Shown: positions 46,200 to 56,779 of the stretch, one piece after another
Position numbering within the stretch: the stretch's first letter is position 1
Layout of the letters: each line of letters opens with the position of its first letter
Assembly (NCBI RefSeq): GCF_004000765.1
Contig: NZ_BILW01000003.1
Location: 304,852 to 368,851 of the forward strand
DNA from: Paenibacillus chondroitinus NBRC 15376
GTDB lineage: Bacteria > Bacillota > Bacilli > Paenibacillales > NBRC-103111
DNA length: 64,000 bases
Direction of reading: 5' to 3'
Position numbers and translations under genes: made by a program
The notes under the pieces: model-generated
What the model saw: the letters and a program-made list of their open reading frames with translations, nothing else
The model's database searches: none
Told to the model about the DNA's origin: nothing

Positions 46200-47208
46200 T
46201 AATATCGTCTCCTCCACCACGTGCAATGATGATTTCTCCCGATTCCTCTAGGCGGCGGATTGTAGCAACAATTCTCGTTTGTGCTTCTTCAACGTCACGC
46301 AAACGAACAGGACCCATAAATTCCATTTCTTCCTTGAATGTCTCTGCCATCCGTTTGGACATGTTTTTGAATAGCACATCACGCACTTCTTCACTCGCAA
46401 CTTTGAGCGCCAGTTGTAAATCAGCATTCTCAATATCACGAATAATTCGCTGTATAGAGCGATTATCAATATTAACGATATCTTCGAAGACAAACATCCG
46501 TTTCTTGATCTCTTCAGCCAATTCAGGATCTTGAATTTCCAGAGAATCAAGGATGGTACGCTCCGTCCCCCTGTCTACCCCATTCAAAATTTGAACGATA
46601 GACGCAATACCTCCAGCATTTGTGTAATCCTGTGTAACAGTTGACGAAAGTTTTTGTTCCAATACACGTTCTACCTGACTGATCACTTCTGGTGAAGTGC
46701 TGTCCATTAATGCAATACGTTTTGCAACATCCGCTTGTTTTTCTTGCGGCAACGAAGACAAAATGATAGACGCTTGATCCGCTTGCAAATAGGACAAAAC
46801 TAGCGCAATGGTTTGCGAATTTTCATTTTGAATAAAGTTAAGAATTTGAGCAGGGTCCGCTTTTCTGGCAAAGTCAAAAGGTCTCACCTGCAATGTGGCC
46901 GTCAGACGGTTAATGATATCAAGTGCTTTCTGAGAACCAAGCGCTTTCTCCAAGATATCCTTAGCGTAAGCAATACCCCCTTGTGAAATGAATTCTTGTG
47001 CAAGACAGATCTGATGAAACTCAGAGAGAATCGCTTCTTTTTCGAAAGAATCTACTTTCCTTACATTTGCAATCTCCAGTGTTAACTGCTCAATCTCTTC
47101 TTCTCGTAAATGTTTAAATATTTGAGCAGACACCTCAGGGCCTAAACTGATCAAAAGAATGGCTGCCTTTTGTCGTCCGGTTAACCCGTTTACAGCAGCT
47201 TTGGCCAT
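46192..47208 (-). CDS. fliG: flagellar motor switch protein FliG
   Basis: FliG is the rotor face that meets the stator. 338 residues in three domains: FliG-N (GRQKAAILLISLGPEVSAQIFKHLREEEIEQLTLEI), FliG-M (EHxQxxA-type surface is ENSQTIALVLSYL here) and FliG-C with charged torque helix (RSIQRIIRDIENADLQLALKVASEEVRDVLFKNMSKRMAETFKEEMEFMGPVRLRDVEEAQ). All domains are complete. It is 12 nt after fliF. Confidence 0.97.
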   Translation of the reverse strand: MAKAAVNGLTGRQKAAILLISLGPEVSAQIFKHLREEEIEQLTLEIANVRKVDSFEKEAILSEFHQICLAQEFISQGGIAYAKDILEKALGSQKALDIINRLTATLQVRPFDFARKADPAQILNFIQNENSQTIALVLSYLQADQASIILSSLPQEKQADVAKRIALMDSTSPEVISQVERVLEQKLSSTVTQDYTNAGGIASIVQILNGVDRGTERTILDSLEIQDPELAEEIKKRMFVFEDIVNIDNRSIQRIIRDIENADLQLALKVASEEVRDVLFKNMSKRMAETFKEEMEFMGPVRLRDVEEAQTRIVATIRRLEESGEIIIARGGGDDIIV

Positions 47209-47220
47209 ACAAGCGCACCT

Positions 47221-48804
47221 CTATTCGTCTACTAACCAAGTCCGAAGCAGATTGACAAAGTCTTCTGGTCGCTTTTTCGCAAGAGTTTCTAACTGCTTGC
47301 GCACTTGATTGTCATTAGTTACATTTTCAATATCAATCGTTGGAAGTTCCGCTTTATTCGCTGCAATGTTCAGATCTTGGTCCATTAATTGTTGAGCAGC
47401 TTTTCTGCGTTTTCTAATTGCAAAACCAGCAATCGCACCAATCGCAAGCGCCGCTAGAGCTAGTCCAGCATAAGTTAAGTACGTTGTAGTTTTCGAAGCA
47501 AATGTATCAGCTGGCCGTGCAAAAGTATGAGCAAGAACTGTAACTTTTTTCTGCAATTCATCGTCAGTATATGTAACCTTATTATCTGCCAGTGCGGTCC
47601 TCACAATATTTACCAAAGCGGTTTGCACAGCAGTTTTCGTCTCTGCAGTCAAAGAAGTCGGATCATCTTTAACCGGCGGTTCAATTCCGACGTTAATACT
47701 TAAATCTTTTACCACATACGGTGTTGCCACAATGTCATTCGTAATCCGATTCACTTCGTAGTTCACTGTCTTACTGTTTTTCTCGGTATTCGATTTACCG
47801 GAATTTGATGATCCTGGGTAACCAGGCACATCCGTTGTACCAGTACCAGGAACACCGCCTGTATCTGCACCGTTATTTTGATAAGACTCGGATGCTTCTT
47901 GCAGGGAAATTTCCAGTCCTTTTTGATCTACTTGATTTGGCGCGGAGACGAGCTGTTCTTTACTCTTCTTTTGATCAAAGTTCATGGTAGAGAAAACACT
48001 AACATTTACTTTGTCGCGACCAAACATCGTTCCCAGCATGTTCATAATATTTTTCTGCAAATCTTTTTGAAACTTATCGTTAATATCGGACTGGCTTGTC
48101 ACCAAGCTCGAGGAGGACTGGCCACCTGATTTAGAAGAAACTAAGCTTTGCCCATACTGATCTGAAATCGTGATATTCTCAACAGGAAGATTTTTGATAC
48201 TGTGTGAAACCAAGTTATAGATAGTATCGATTTTACCTTGATCCAATGTGTAACCTTGTTTCATTTGAAGAACAACGGATGCTGTTGCTTTTTCTTCCTG
48301 CTGTTGCAAGAAGGGACCATCCTCAGGAAGTGAAATAAGAACCTTCGAACCGGAAATCGCTTGATTCGAGTTAATAAGCTGCTGCAACTCGCCTTGAATC
48401 GCATTTAAGTATTTCACTTTAAACTCGTTATCTGTGATACCAAATGAACTACTGTTGCTAAAAGCACCGAATCCTAGAGAACCATTTTTGTTCAAACCTT
48501 GTGACTCTACACCGAGTTTCACATTCGCTACTTCATTAGTAGGCACTTCGATGCTTTTACCATCAGCACTAAGTTTGTATGGAATTTTAGCTGTATCCAG
48601 GTAACCTTTGATCGCAGCCGCGTCGCTTGGCTGAAGTTCGGTAAATGCTAAGGAATATTCCGTCTTAGATAAATTAACACTGATAATTGCAGCCGTAAGA
48701 ATCAAAAGGGCAACCGTTGCGATAAATGTTATTTTTGTTGTTCTACTATATCGATTCCAATACTGTTTTACTTTTTCCCAGTACTGGAGGAGATTCTCGT
48801 TCAC
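47221..48804 (-). CDS. fliF: flagellar MS-ring protein FliF
   Basis: FliF builds the membrane MS-ring and part of the rod-export housing. From GTG 48804 (GGGGTGACGGA upstream) it has 527 residues: first membrane helix at about 25-45 (TTKITFIATVALLILTAAIISV), periplasmic ring-building motifs (about 48-230), a disordered Ser/Gly/Asn-rich loop (about 290-345), second membrane helix at about 440-460 and a cytoplasmic FliG-binding tail (QVRKQLETLAKKRPEDFVNLLRTWLVDE). The frame extends seven codons upstream through the binding site. Confidence 0.96.
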   Translation of the reverse strand: MNENLLQYWEKVKQYWNRYSRTTKITFIATVALLILTAAIISVNLSKTEYSLAFTELQPSDAAAIKGYLDTAKIPYKLSADGKSIEVPTNEVANVKLGVESQGLNKNGSLGFGAFSNSSSFGITDNEFKVKYLNAIQGELQQLINSNQAISGSKVLISLPEDGPFLQQQEEKATASVVLQMKQGYTLDQGKIDTIYNLVSHSIKNLPVENITISDQYGQSLVSSKSGGQSSSSLVTSQSDINDKFQKDLQKNIMNMLGTMFGRDKVNVSVFSTMNFDQKKSKEQLVSAPNQVDQKGLEISLQEASESYQNNGADTGGVPGTGTTDVPGYPGSSNSGKSNTEKNSKTVNYEVNRITNDIVATPYVVKDLSINVGIEPPVKDDPTSLTAETKTAVQTALVNIVRTALADNKVTYTDDELQKKVTVLAHTFARPADTFASKTTTYLTYAGLALAALAIGAIAGFAIRKRRKAAQQLMDQDLNIAANKAELPTIDIENVTNDNQVRKQLETLAKKRPEDFVNLLRTWLVDE

Positions 48805-48847
48805 TCCGTCACCCCATCGAACCAAAATTTTAGCAGCATTTGGTTAT

Positions 48848-49156
48848 TTACAGCTGCATTCTCATCATTTCTTGGTAAGCTTCAAGGACTTTATTTCTAA
48901 CTTGCACCGTAAGTTCCAGACCTAATGATGCTTTTTCGGAAGCAATCGTGAGCTGATGAACGTCTGAAAGCTCTCCTTTAATGAAACTTTGATTCAACTG
49001 ATCAACTTGTTGTTGTTGGGCATTTAAATTCGTCATCGCTTCATTCAAAAAGGATCCAAATTGTTTGCCAAGGTCAGCAGCGCCTTCACCGGAGTTGTCT
49101 TTGGGTTGAACCGAGCTCATAATATTTATTGGACTATAGCTGATTTTGTCAATCAT
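48848..49156 (-). CDS. fliE: flagellar hook-basal body protein FliE
   Basis: FliE joins the MS-ring to the rod. 102 residues, mostly helical, with the conserved FGSFLNEAMTNLNAQQQQVDQLNQSFIKGELSDVHQLTIASEKASLGLELTVQVRNKVLEAYQEMMRMQL. ATG 49156 follows TAGGGAGGTAGCAGC. Located between flgC and fliF. Confidence 0.95.
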   Translation of the reverse strand: MIDKISYSPINIMSSVQPKDNSGEGAADLGKQFGSFLNEAMTNLNAQQQQVDQLNQSFIKGELSDVHQLTIASEKASLGLELTVQVRNKVLEAYQEMMRMQL

Positions 49157-49175
49157 GCTGCTACCTCCCTATTAA

Positions 49176-49625
49176 TTATCTACCGATCTCCAATGCTTTT
49201 GTAATCATGGATTTACTCGCATTAAGCGCGGTAACGTTGGCTTCATAAGATCTTGTTGCCGAAATCATATCAACCATCTCTTTAAGCACATCAACATTGG
49301 GCATGTAAACAAATCCATTTGCATCTGCATCAGGATGTGTAGGGTTATATACTTGTTTGAGCGGCGACTGATCCTCGAAGATTTTGTTCACTCGCACTCC
49401 TTCGCCAGTCCCATCTGCCATAGCCGACTGCAAAGACTGTGCGAAACTCGGTTGTGATTTTGTTTCAAATGCAACTAACTTCCTCGTATAAGGTACCCAT
49501 TTCCCGTCTACAAACTTGGCACGTGTTGTATCCGCATTAGCAATATTTGATGACACGACATCCATTCTTAAACGTTGCGCAGTCAGTGCTGACGAGCTGA
49601 TGTCAAATCCGTTAGTAAGCCTCAT
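49176..49625 (-). CDS. flgC: flagellar proximal rod protein FlgC
   Basis: FlgC is a rod subunit of 149 residues. The N-terminus FDISSSALTAQRLRMDVVSSNIANADTT and C-terminus YMPNVDVLKEMVDMISATRSYEANVTALNASKSMITKALEIGR are the axial-family ends. ATG 49625 follows ATTAGGGGGGAAGTAATAACAA. Directly after flgB. Confidence 0.96.
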   Translation of the reverse strand: MRLTNGFDISSSALTAQRLRMDVVSSNIANADTTRAKFVDGKWVPYTRKLVAFETKSQPSFAQSLQSAMADGTGEGVRVNKIFEDQSPLKQVYNPTHPDADANGFVYMPNVDVLKEMVDMISATRSYEANVTALNASKSMITKALEIGR

Positions 49626-49631
49626 TTGTTA

Positions 49632-50039
49632 TTACTTCCCCCCTAATACTGTGCGCATTTTTTTGAATTCACTGTTCATTTGCTGAATCATTGTATTGTA
49701 TTTCAGTTGGTTTTTAGCCATTAAAGACATTTCATAGTCCATATCAACATTGTTCATGTTGTTGTTAATCGCTGTCGATTCATCGGTTTTAATTTCTGAA
49801 TTCGGTAAATTTGTCGATTTGCCTATAAAGAAATGCTTAGGGTTTGTCCGATAACCTTCTATAGAGGGCGTTGATGAATTCATTTCACCTTGCAATAACT
49901 CTTCAAACAATACGTCTGAACGCTTAAAGTAAGGTGTGTCCACATTGGCAACGTTGTTCGCTACCACTTTTTGTCTGAGAGTCGAAGCATCAAGCGAACG
50001 CTCCATCAAGTTCCAACTGGGTTTGTCCAACAAAGACAT
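49632..50039 (-). CDS. flgB: flagellar proximal rod protein FlgB
   Basis: FlgB is the most proximal rod subunit among FlgB/C/F and the first gene of the fla/che run. The 135 residues contain LRQKVVANNVANVDTPYFKRSDVLFEELLQGEM and the C-terminal NNNMNNVDMDYEMSLMAKNQLKYNTMIQQMNSEFKKMRTVLGG. ATG 50039 follows ATTGAAAGGGGGTAACGTGC. In B. subtilis the promoter region here is the main control point of motility, including repression by CodY, whose gene lies just upstream here too. Confidence 0.96.
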   Translation of the reverse strand: MSLLDKPSWNLMERSLDASTLRQKVVANNVANVDTPYFKRSDVLFEELLQGEMNSSTPSIEGYRTNPKHFFIGKSTNLPNSEIKTDESTAINNNMNNVDMDYEMSLMAKNQLKYNTMIQQMNSEFKKMRTVLGGK

Positions 50040-50214
50040 GCACGTTACCCCCTTTCAATAGAGTATTCGACACTATACTTCCACACAGAAAGTATGTATT
50101 CCTTCTTATTTCGACATTATTTTCGCAAAACAAATAGAAAAAGTTTCCTGTTGTAGAATTTTGTAAGTCCATTGCCTTCCTAATCATCTAAGATATTCGC
50201 TTAAGTTACAATAA
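50040..50214 (-). other. presumed promoter region of the fla/che locus
   Basis: About 175 AT-rich bases between the codY terminator and flgB. In B. subtilis this gap holds sigma-A and sigma-D promoters and regulator sites. I looked for TTGACA/TATAAT pairs and for a sigma-D TAAA-N15-GCCGATAT element on the minus strand and found only poor matches, so I do not place a promoter. No CodY-box-like palindrome was convincing either. Confidence 0.4.
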
Positions 50215-50252
50215 GAAAAAAGCCCTATCTTTTTTTAGCAGACAGGGCTTTT
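50215..50252 (-). terminator. intrinsic terminator after codY
   Basis: On the minus strand AAAAGCCCTGTC pairs with GATAGGGCTTTTTT across an 11-nt A-rich loop; T run follows. 14 nt past the codY stop. It separates codY from the fla/che transcript. Confidence 0.85.
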
Positions 50253-50265
50253 CAATCGTGCCAAG

Positions 50266-51051
50266 CTATAGTTTCGTTTTTATCTGTTCGATGCTTTGTA
50301 TTAATTGCTCATTTAAAATTCGGATATAAGTGCCCTTCATACCAAGCGAACGTGTCTCTATAACTCCGGCACTTTCCAGCTTACGAAGTGCATTCACGAT
50401 TACAGAACGCGTAATTCCAACGCGATCAGCAATTTTACTCGCGACCAATAGCCCTTCTTTGCCATCCAATTCCTCGAAAATATGCTCTACAGCTTCCATT
50501 TCGCTAAAGGATAAAGAGCCTATTGCTACTTGAACGACAGCTTTACTTCTTGCTTCTTCTTCGATCTCTTCCGCTCTTTCTCTCAAGATCTCCATAGCGA
50601 TTACTGTCGAACCATATTCAGCTAATATTAAGTCATCATCAATAAACAGACTTTCATTACGACTTAAGATTAATGTCCCTAACCGGTCGCCACCACCGAT
50701 AATAGGAACTAGCGTCGTATGTGTGTAAGGGAACATGTCTTTCATTTGTTCTGTATAGTAATAATACGGGCTGCTTGGTTCCGACGTCGACGTCGTTTCC
50801 TCTATCTTCAATAGAAGATTGTTGGATTCAGATGGAAATCTGCGTTCAAGCAAAATCGCCTGATTCATTTCAGATGAAACAGGATCATTGGTCGTAGCAT
50901 AGCCCAGAATCTTCCCTTTACGACTGACGACATAGATATTCGCAATAACAATATCACGAAGAACTTCAGCCATATCCATAAAGCTAACCGCATTCCCTGC
51001 TTCCTTCTGCAGCAATCGATTTAGCCTTCTTGTTTTGTTTAATAAACTCAT
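50266..51051 (-). CDS. codY: global transcriptional regulator CodY
   Basis: CodY senses branched-chain amino acids and GTP and represses nutrient-acquisition, competence and often motility genes in rich medium. 261 residues: N-terminal GAF-type domain (1-155), linker helix and C-terminal winged helix (about 185-259) with [43 protein letters not shown]. Slightly longer hinge loop ([13 protein letters not shown]) than the core. It is the last gene of the hslV-hslU-codY group, 38 nt after hslU. Confidence 0.97.
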   Translation of the reverse strand: MSLLNKTRRLNRLLQKEAGNAVSFMDMAEVLRDIVIANIYVVSRKGKILGYATTNDPVSSEMNQAILLERRFPSESNNLLLKIEETTSTSEPSSPYYYYTEQMKDMFPYTHTTLVPIIGGGDRLGTLILSRNESLFIDDDLILAEYGSTVIAMEILRERAEEIEEEARSKAVVQVAIGSLSFSEMEAVEHIFEELDGKEGLLVASKIADRVGITRSVIVNALRKLESAGVIETRSLGMKGTYIRILNEQLIQSIEQIKTKL

Positions 51052-51089
51052 GTAACTGCCTCCTACTTACGTAACCCTGCAATCGCTCA

Positions 51090-52487
51090 TTATAAAATGT
51101 ATTGACTCAAATCTCTATTCTGAACGATACCGCTCAGTTTTTCGCGCACATATTCCGGATTGATGATGAAAGATTCCAATGTAAGTTCAGGGGCTTCAAA
51201 GGAAAGATCCTCAAGCAATTTCTCCAGGATTGTATGCAAGCGACGCGCTCCGATATTTTCCGTGTTCTGATTGACCTCGACCGCAATTCGAGCAATTTCA
51301 TGAATAGCTTCTTCAGCAAATTCAACGGTTATACCTTCTGTTTGCAACAACGCCGTGTACTGTTTCGTCAGCGCATTTTTGGGCTCCTGCAAAATAGAAA
51401 CAAAATCTTCAAGCGTTAAATCACTCAGTTCTACCCGAATCGGAAAACGCCCTTGAAGCTCTGGAATTAAATCCGAAGGTTTTGCAATATGGAAAGCCCC
51501 AGCACCAATAAATAAAACATAATCGGTTTTCACAGGTCCATATTTGGTTACAACGGTAGAACCTTCTACGATCGGAAGGATGTCGCGCTGTACGCCTTCA
51601 CGTGAAATATCCGGACCATTTCCGCCGCGGGAGCTGCTTGCTACTTTGTCGATTTCATCAATAAATATGATACCTGACTGCTCAGCGCGGTGAATGGACT
51701 CTTGAATAACATCGTCCATGTCAATCAATTTTTGAGCTTCCTCTTGGGTCAGAACTTTTCTTGCTTCTTTCACAGGAAGCTTGCGTTTCTTCATCTTTTT
51801 CGGCATCAGGCTGCCAAACATCTCCTGCATATTCATGCCGGCTTGCTCGTTTCCTTGCCCTGCTAACATATCCAGCATGGAAGGCGATGAATCTTCGACC
51901 TCAATCTCAACGATCTCGTTTTCTAATTTACCACTAGTCAATTGTTCGGCGATTTGGGCCCTTTTTGACGAAAGATTTGGATCCGGCGCACTCTCTTCCT
52001 GCTCGGGTTGATTTTGGCCCCCAAACAACATTTCAAACGGATTACGCTGCGATTTGGTGCGTGACGGACTAGGTGCCAATAAAGAAACAATTCGCTCATT
52101 CGCTAATTTCTCTGCGCGGTCTTTGACTGCTTCCATACGTTCGGATTTAACCATACGAATAGAAGTTTCAATTAAATCCCTTACCATCGATTCCACGTCT
52201 CGGCCAACGTAACCTACCTCTGTAAATTTGGTTGCCTCCACTTTAATAAAAGGGGCTCCAACCAATTTTGCCAGTCTGCGTGCAATCTCAGTTTTACCTA
52301 CGCCTGTTGGTCCAATCATCAGAATGTTTTTGGGAACAATCTCATCCCGCATGGCTTCATCCACCAGATTTCTCCGATAACGATTTCGCAAAGCAATAGC
52401 AACCGATTTTTTTGCTTTCTTCTGACCTACAATGTATCGATCTAATTCCTGTACAATTTGTTTAGGTGTTAGGGAGCTGTTTGCCAT
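51090..52487 (-). CDS. hslU: HslU (ClpY) ATPase of the HslVU protease
   Basis: HslU is the AAA+ unfoldase that feeds the HslV peptidase. The 465 residues have the P-loop GPTGVGKT at 59-66, Walker [10 protein letters not shown], an intermediate I domain of normal size (about 110-240), sensor [12 protein letters not shown] and a C-terminal tail RDLSQYIL that inserts into HslV (…YIL). ATG 52487 follows TTTTAGGAGGGTACCCGA. Gene pair hslV-hslU is 39 nt apart. Confidence 0.97.
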   Translation of the reverse strand: MANSSLTPKQIVQELDRYIVGQKKAKKSVAIALRNRYRRNLVDEAMRDEIVPKNILMIGPTGVGKTEIARRLAKLVGAPFIKVEATKFTEVGYVGRDVESMVRDLIETSIRMVKSERMEAVKDRAEKLANERIVSLLAPSPSRTKSQRNPFEMLFGGQNQPEQEESAPDPNLSSKRAQIAEQLTSGKLENEIVEIEVEDSSPSMLDMLAGQGNEQAGMNMQEMFGSLMPKKMKKRKLPVKEARKVLTQEEAQKLIDMDDVIQESIHRAEQSGIIFIDEIDKVASSSRGGNGPDISREGVQRDILPIVEGSTVVTKYGPVKTDYVLFIGAGAFHIAKPSDLIPELQGRFPIRVELSDLTLEDFVSILQEPKNALTKQYTALLQTEGITVEFAEEAIHEIARIAVEVNQNTENIGARRLHTILEKLLEDLSFEAPELTLESFIINPEYVREKLSGIVQNRDLSQYIL

Positions 52488-52526
52488 TCGGGTACCCTCC
52501 TAAAAAAGTGCGTAATCAATTCTGAT

Positions 52527-53081
52527 TTACTCGATTTCTTCGACAATAATATTATGATTCGTGAACACACAAATTTCAGCAGCGGTTGTAAGAGCAGCAT
52601 GGGCAATCTCTTTGGCACTTAGCGATGGTGCATGACGATGTAACGCTCTACCTGCCGCCAATGCGAAACTGCCGCCAGAACCAATCGCCAGAATGCCATC
52701 ATCCGGTTCAATAATCTCTCCATTGCCTGAGAGAAGCAATAAACCAGTAGCATCCATAACAATCATCATTGCTTCTAATCGACGTAATACGCGGTCTTGC
52801 CGCCAATCCTTCGTGAGTTCGACTGCAGCACGTTGTAAATTACCATGGTGTTCTTCGAGCTTGCCCTCAAACTTTTCAAAAAGGGTAATCGCATCAGCTA
52901 CTGATCCTGCAAAACCTGCGATCACTTTCCCTCTATGTAAACGCCTCACCTTTTTGGCACTGCTCTTCATAATCATACTGTTGCCAAATGTAACCTGGCC
53001 ATCTCCGGCAATTGCACCTTTACCTTGATGACGAATGGCAAAAATAGTTGTCGCATGGAATTGCGCCTGACTGGCATCCAT
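52527..53081 (-). CDS. hslV: HslV (ClpQ) peptidase with N-terminal extension
   Basis: HslV is the proteasome-like N-terminal-nucleophile peptidase. The 184-residue protein keeps the conserved [51 protein letters not shown] and [20 protein letters not shown]. The usual catalytic Thr is at residue 11 here, after [10 protein letters not shown], so ten residues would have to be removed. B. subtilis ClpQ also has a short extension and uses an N-terminal Ser. ATG 53081 is preceded by TTGGAGGGGTGAGAAGAG, which fixes the start and thus the extension. Confidence 0.95.
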   Translation of the reverse strand: MDASQAQFHATTIFAIRHQGKGAIAGDGQVTFGNSMIMKSSAKKVRRLHRGKVIAGFAGSVADAITLFEKFEGKLEEHHGNLQRAAVELTKDWRQDRVLRRLEAMMIVMDATGLLLLSGNGEIIEPDDGILAIGSGGSFALAAGRALHRHAPSLSAKEIAHAALTTAAEICVFTNHNIIVEEIE

Positions 53082-53144
53082 CTCTTCTCACCCCTCCAAT
53101 GGAATCATACACCGGAAAAACAAAATCTTGACTTGGTTTCGACC

Positions 53145-53204
53145 TAAAAAAAGAGATAAACCTCTAGCGAGGTCAATTTCACAATTAAGACCGCATCTAG
53201 AGGT
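53145..53204 (-). terminator. terminator-like hairpin between trmFO and hslV
   Basis: ACCTCTAG (53160-53167) pairs with CTAGAGGT (53197-53204), with an inner GGTC/GACC helix; on the minus strand a T-rich stretch with seven consecutive T follows. A -10-like TATAAT occurs upstream at 53250-53245 but without a good -35, so it is unclear whether the hairpin only ends trmFO or lies in an hslV leader. Confidence 0.65.
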
Positions 53205-53278
53205 AAATGTATGAGAAAACGAATGAATAATAATTCAAAACATAATTATAGTAACACAGTGAATAGTGTGATTACAAC

Positions 53279-54595
53279 TTATTCAGTAATTGTTTTCGAA
53301 AAATTCTGAATACTCTCTATTGCGCGGTTAGCCAGCTTCTCGTATTTTTCTTTTTTGTTCCGAATCCGTTCCGGAAGTTGTGGAAGCAATCCGAAATTGG
53401 CATTCATCGGTTGGAAATGTTTAAAGTCAGCTGTCGTAATGTAATGAGCCATGCTGCCTAATGTTGTTTCCTCAGGAAGCACCAAACATGGTTGCCCTTT
53501 TGCCAATCGACCGGCATTAAGTCCAGCGATTAAACCGGATGCAGCAGATTCCACATAACCTTCAACACCTGTCATTTGTCCTGCAAAAAACAGATTCTCA
53601 CGACGCTTGTATTGGTACGTCGGTTCAAGAAGCTTCGGCGAATTAATAAATGTGTTACGATGCATCACGCCATAACGGACGAATTCCGCTTCTTCCAAAC
53701 CAGGAATCAAAGAGAGAACGCGTTTTTGCTCGCCCCATTTCAAATGGGTTTGGAAACCAACCAAGTTGTACAAGGTTCCCGCGGCGTTATCTTGGCGAAG
53801 CTGTACGACGGCGTGCGGCAGTTTTCCGGTATGTGGGTTAATCAATCCAACCGGCTTCATTGGCCCGAATAACACTGTCTGTTTACCACGCTTAGCCATG
53901 ACCTCTAAAGGCATACATCCTTCAAAGTAGATCTCTTTTTCAAATTCCTTTAGCTCAGCTACCTCAGCCGTAATTAAGGCTTCATAGAAAACGTTAAATT
54001 CCTCTTCCGTCATCGGGCAATTGAGATAAGCAGCCTCACCTTTGTCGTAACGAGAAGCCAGGTAAACTTTATTCATATCAATGGAATCTTTCTCTACAAT
54101 CGGTGCTGCCGCATCGTAGAAATATAAGTATTCCTCACCCATAAGCTCTTTCAGTTGGGCAGACAAATCAGGGGAAGTTAACGGACCCGAGGCTACCACA
54201 GTGATGCCATCCGGCAAAACCTGCACTTCCTCGTTGATCACTTCAATGAGCGGATGGTTCCGCAGCGTTTGGGTAACGGCTTGGGAGAACCCATCACGGT
54301 CAACGGCTAAGGCTCCACCTGCAGGTACGGCGTGCTGGTCAGCACAGGAGAGAATCAAAGAATCCATTCTTCTCATCTCTTCTTTCAGTACGCCAACTGC
54401 ATTCGTCAAGCCATTGGATCTAAGGGAGTTGCTGCACACCAGTTCAGCGAATTGATCTGTAATGTGAGCTGGTGTTTTACGGACATTACGCATTTCGTAT
54501 AAAGTAACAGGCACACCTTGACGTGCAATCTGCCAAGCTGCTTCACTGCCAGCGAGTCCTGCACCGATGACTGTTACTCTTGGGTATTCTGGCAA
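53279..54595 (-). CDS. trmFO: methylenetetrahydrofolate-tRNA-(uracil-5-)-methyltransferase TrmFO
   Basis: TrmFO makes ribothymidine at position 54 of tRNAs using methylene-THF and FADH2. 438 residues with an N-terminal FAD-binding dinucleotide fold ([21 protein letters not shown]) and TrmFO-specific segments [27 protein letters not shown] and [29 protein letters not shown] 54595 follows TAGAGGTGTCCGATT. It follows topA by 12 nt, so the two are cotranscribed. Confidence 0.97.
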   Translation of the reverse strand: MPEYPRVTVIGAGLAGSEAAWQIARQGVPVTLYEMRNVRKTPAHITDQFAELVCSNSLRSNGLTNAVGVLKEEMRRMDSLILSCADQHAVPAGGALAVDRDGFSQAVTQTLRNHPLIEVINEEVQVLPDGITVVASGPLTSPDLSAQLKELMGEEYLYFYDAAAPIVEKDSIDMNKVYLASRYDKGEAAYLNCPMTEEEFNVFYEALITAEVAELKEFEKEIYFEGCMPLEVMAKRGKQTVLFGPMKPVGLINPHTGKLPHAVVQLRQDNAAGTLYNLVGFQTHLKWGEQKRVLSLIPGLEEAEFVRYGVMHRNTFINSPKLLEPTYQYKRRENLFFAGQMTGVEGYVESAASGLIAGLNAGRLAKGQPCLVLPEETTLGSMAHYITTADFKHFQPMNANFGLLPQLPERIRNKKEKYEKLANRAIESIQNFSKTITE

Positions 54596-54607
54596 AATCG
54601 GACACCT

Positions 54608-56710
54608 CTAATCTTTCATATCTTCGTTCTGATCTTCGTTTACTTCTTCTTTATGGTCGCAATTCGTACATTGAATGCTGAGGCCGTTCTTACTTCTTTT
54701 CTCGATCATCATCGAGCTGCAAACCGGACAAGGCTTGTTAACCGGCTTATCCCATGAGACAAAATCACAAGTTGGATATTGATCACAGCCGTAGAACACT
54801 CTGCCCTTCTTACTTCTGCGTTCTACAATCTTGCCTGCATGACAGCTTGGGCATGTGACACCGATATCTTTGATGATCGGCTTCGTATTCCGGCATTCCG
54901 GGAAGCCGGAACATGCCAGGAATTTGCCGAAGCGTCCCATTTTATAAACAAGGTGTCTGCCGCATTTCTCGCAGATTTCATCAGATACTTCATCCTGAAT
55001 CTCTATTTCCTTCATTTCTTCTTCGGCAAATTCAAGCCGTTTCTCAAAGGACGTATAGAAAGTATCCAGGACTCTTACCCAATCCTCTTTGCCTTCTTCT
55101 ACAAAATCAAGTTCCTCTTCCATATGGGCTGTGAACTCAATATCGAGAATTTCAGGGAAGAACTCTTGCATCAATTGAATAACAAGCTCGCCTAACTCGG
55201 TTGGAACGAATTTTTTCTCTTCGATCGCAACGTAACCGCGCTTCTGAATCGTCTCCAGCGTCGGTGCATACGTACTTGGTCGGCCGATGCCCATTTCCTC
55301 GAGAGCTCTCACTAAACGGGCTTCCGTATACCGTGGAGGCGGTTGAGTAAAGTGTTGTTTGGGGTCTATGCTTTGTTTCTCCAAAACATCGCCTTTCGAT
55401 AATGGCGGAAGCAATTTGTCCTCTTCCGTCGTTCCATCATCATTGCTTTCAACATAAACTTTCATAAAGCCCGCAAACTTCATTTTGGAGCCATTCGCCC
55501 GGAATACCGTGTCACCTGCAGTCAAATCGATCGTCATCGTATCCAAGATGGCGGATGCCATTTGACTGGCAACAAAACGATCCCATACGAGTTTGTAAAG
55601 CCGATATTGGTCTCTGCTGAGGAATTCTTTCAATTGTTCGGGTTCGCGAAGCACGGAGGTAGGCCTAATTCCTTCATGCGCGTCTTGTGCATTTGCATTC
55701 TTTTTCGTGTACACACGAGGTGTTTCCGGATAAAATGCCGCACCATATTTCGTTATAATAAACTCTCTGGCTTCTTCTTGGGCGACAGGTGAAATCCGTG
55801 TAGAATCCGTACGCATGTACGTGATTAAACCAACCGTACCTTCTTTTCCCAAGTCTATTCCTTCATATAACTGCTGCGCCACAGACATCGTCTTGGACGC
55901 CCGGAAGTTCAATTTGCGTGCCGCTTCTTGCTGCATGGAGCTCGTAATGAAAGGTGGAGACGGGTTACGCCCGCGTTCTTTCTCTTTCACTTCTTTCACG
56001 GTAAACTTCCCGTTGCCCATTGCGGCTAAAACTTCGTTAACATCCTCTTGCGAATGCAGTTCCTTTTTCTCGCCGTTCATGCTGTGGTACTTTGCTTCGA
56101 ATCCCGCTTTTCCCGCATCCAACAGCGCTGTAATGGACCAGTACTCTTCAGGCTCAAAAGCTTTGATCTCATTCTCGCGATCTTGAATCAGTTTAACCGC
56201 GACGGACTGCACACGGCCTGCCGATAAACCTTTCTTCACCTTTTTCCAAAGTAAAGGGCTTATTTTATAACCTACAAGTCGATCCAATATCCGTCTAGCC
56301 TGTTGAGCATTAACAAGATCCTGATTGATGCGGCGAGGTGTTTTGAATGCGTCCTTCACAGCATCCTTCGTAATCTCATTAAATACAACACGGCATAGCT
56401 CATCTGAACCAACATCCAAATAATGCGCTAAATGCCAGGCAATCGCTTCACCCTCACGATCCGGGTCAGCCGCCAGATATATTTTTTTCACTTTTTTACT
56501 AGCATCTTTTAATTCTTTTAATATAGAACCTTTACCACGGATAGTTATGTATTTAGGCTCAAAGTTACGATCTACTTCTACGCCAATTTGGCTTTTCGGA
56601 AGGTCGCGAATATGACCCATCGAGGCTTTTACGATAAATTTGCTGCCTAAATACTTGCCGATGGTTTTGGCTTTAGCTGGTGACTCAACAATGACTAATG
56701 AATCTGCCAT
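54608..56710 (-). CDS. topA: DNA topoisomerase I
   Basis: TopA relaxes negative supercoils. 700 residues: TOPRIM domain (3-115; E9 and DPDRE at 82-86), active-site Tyr at about 298 ([14 protein letters not shown]), gate domain and three C-terminal zinc ribbons of the four-Cys type (CEKCGRHL...[15 protein letters not shown]...[15 protein letters not shown]...CTNC). The C-terminus is acidic. ATG 56710 follows GAGGGGAGGAAGGACGATC. Confidence 0.97.
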   Translation of the reverse strand: MADSLVIVESPAKAKTIGKYLGSKFIVKASMGHIRDLPKSQIGVEVDRNFEPKYITIRGKGSILKELKDASKKVKKIYLAADPDREGEAIAWHLAHYLDVGSDELCRVVFNEITKDAVKDAFKTPRRINQDLVNAQQARRILDRLVGYKISPLLWKKVKKGLSAGRVQSVAVKLIQDRENEIKAFEPEEYWSITALLDAGKAGFEAKYHSMNGEKKELHSQEDVNEVLAAMGNGKFTVKEVKEKERGRNPSPPFITSSMQQEAARKLNFRASKTMSVAQQLYEGIDLGKEGTVGLITYMRTDSTRISPVAQEEAREFIITKYGAAFYPETPRVYTKKNANAQDAHEGIRPTSVLREPEQLKEFLSRDQYRLYKLVWDRFVASQMASAILDTMTIDLTAGDTVFRANGSKMKFAGFMKVYVESNDDGTTEEDKLLPPLSKGDVLEKQSIDPKQHFTQPPPRYTEARLVRALEEMGIGRPSTYAPTLETIQKRGYVAIEEKKFVPTELGELVIQLMQEFFPEILDIEFTAHMEEELDFVEEGKEDWVRVLDTFYTSFEKRLEFAEEEMKEIEIQDEVSDEICEKCGRHLVYKMGRFGKFLACSGFPECRNTKPIIKDIGVTCPSCHAGKIVERRSKKGRVFYGCDQYPTCDFVSWDKPVNKPCPVCSSMMIEKRSKNGLSIQCTNCDHKEEVNEDQNEDMKD

Positions 56711-56779
56711 GATCGTCCTTCCTCCCCTCTTAATTTCAAGGTTAAGTCTATTGGCGAGAAGAAAAACTTCTTGAATAGC

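Noticed and set aside
50040..50214. Sigma-D promoter (TAAA-N15-GCCGATAT) before flgB
   Set aside because: GCGAATAT near 50200 resembles the -10, but no TAAA is found at the required distance.
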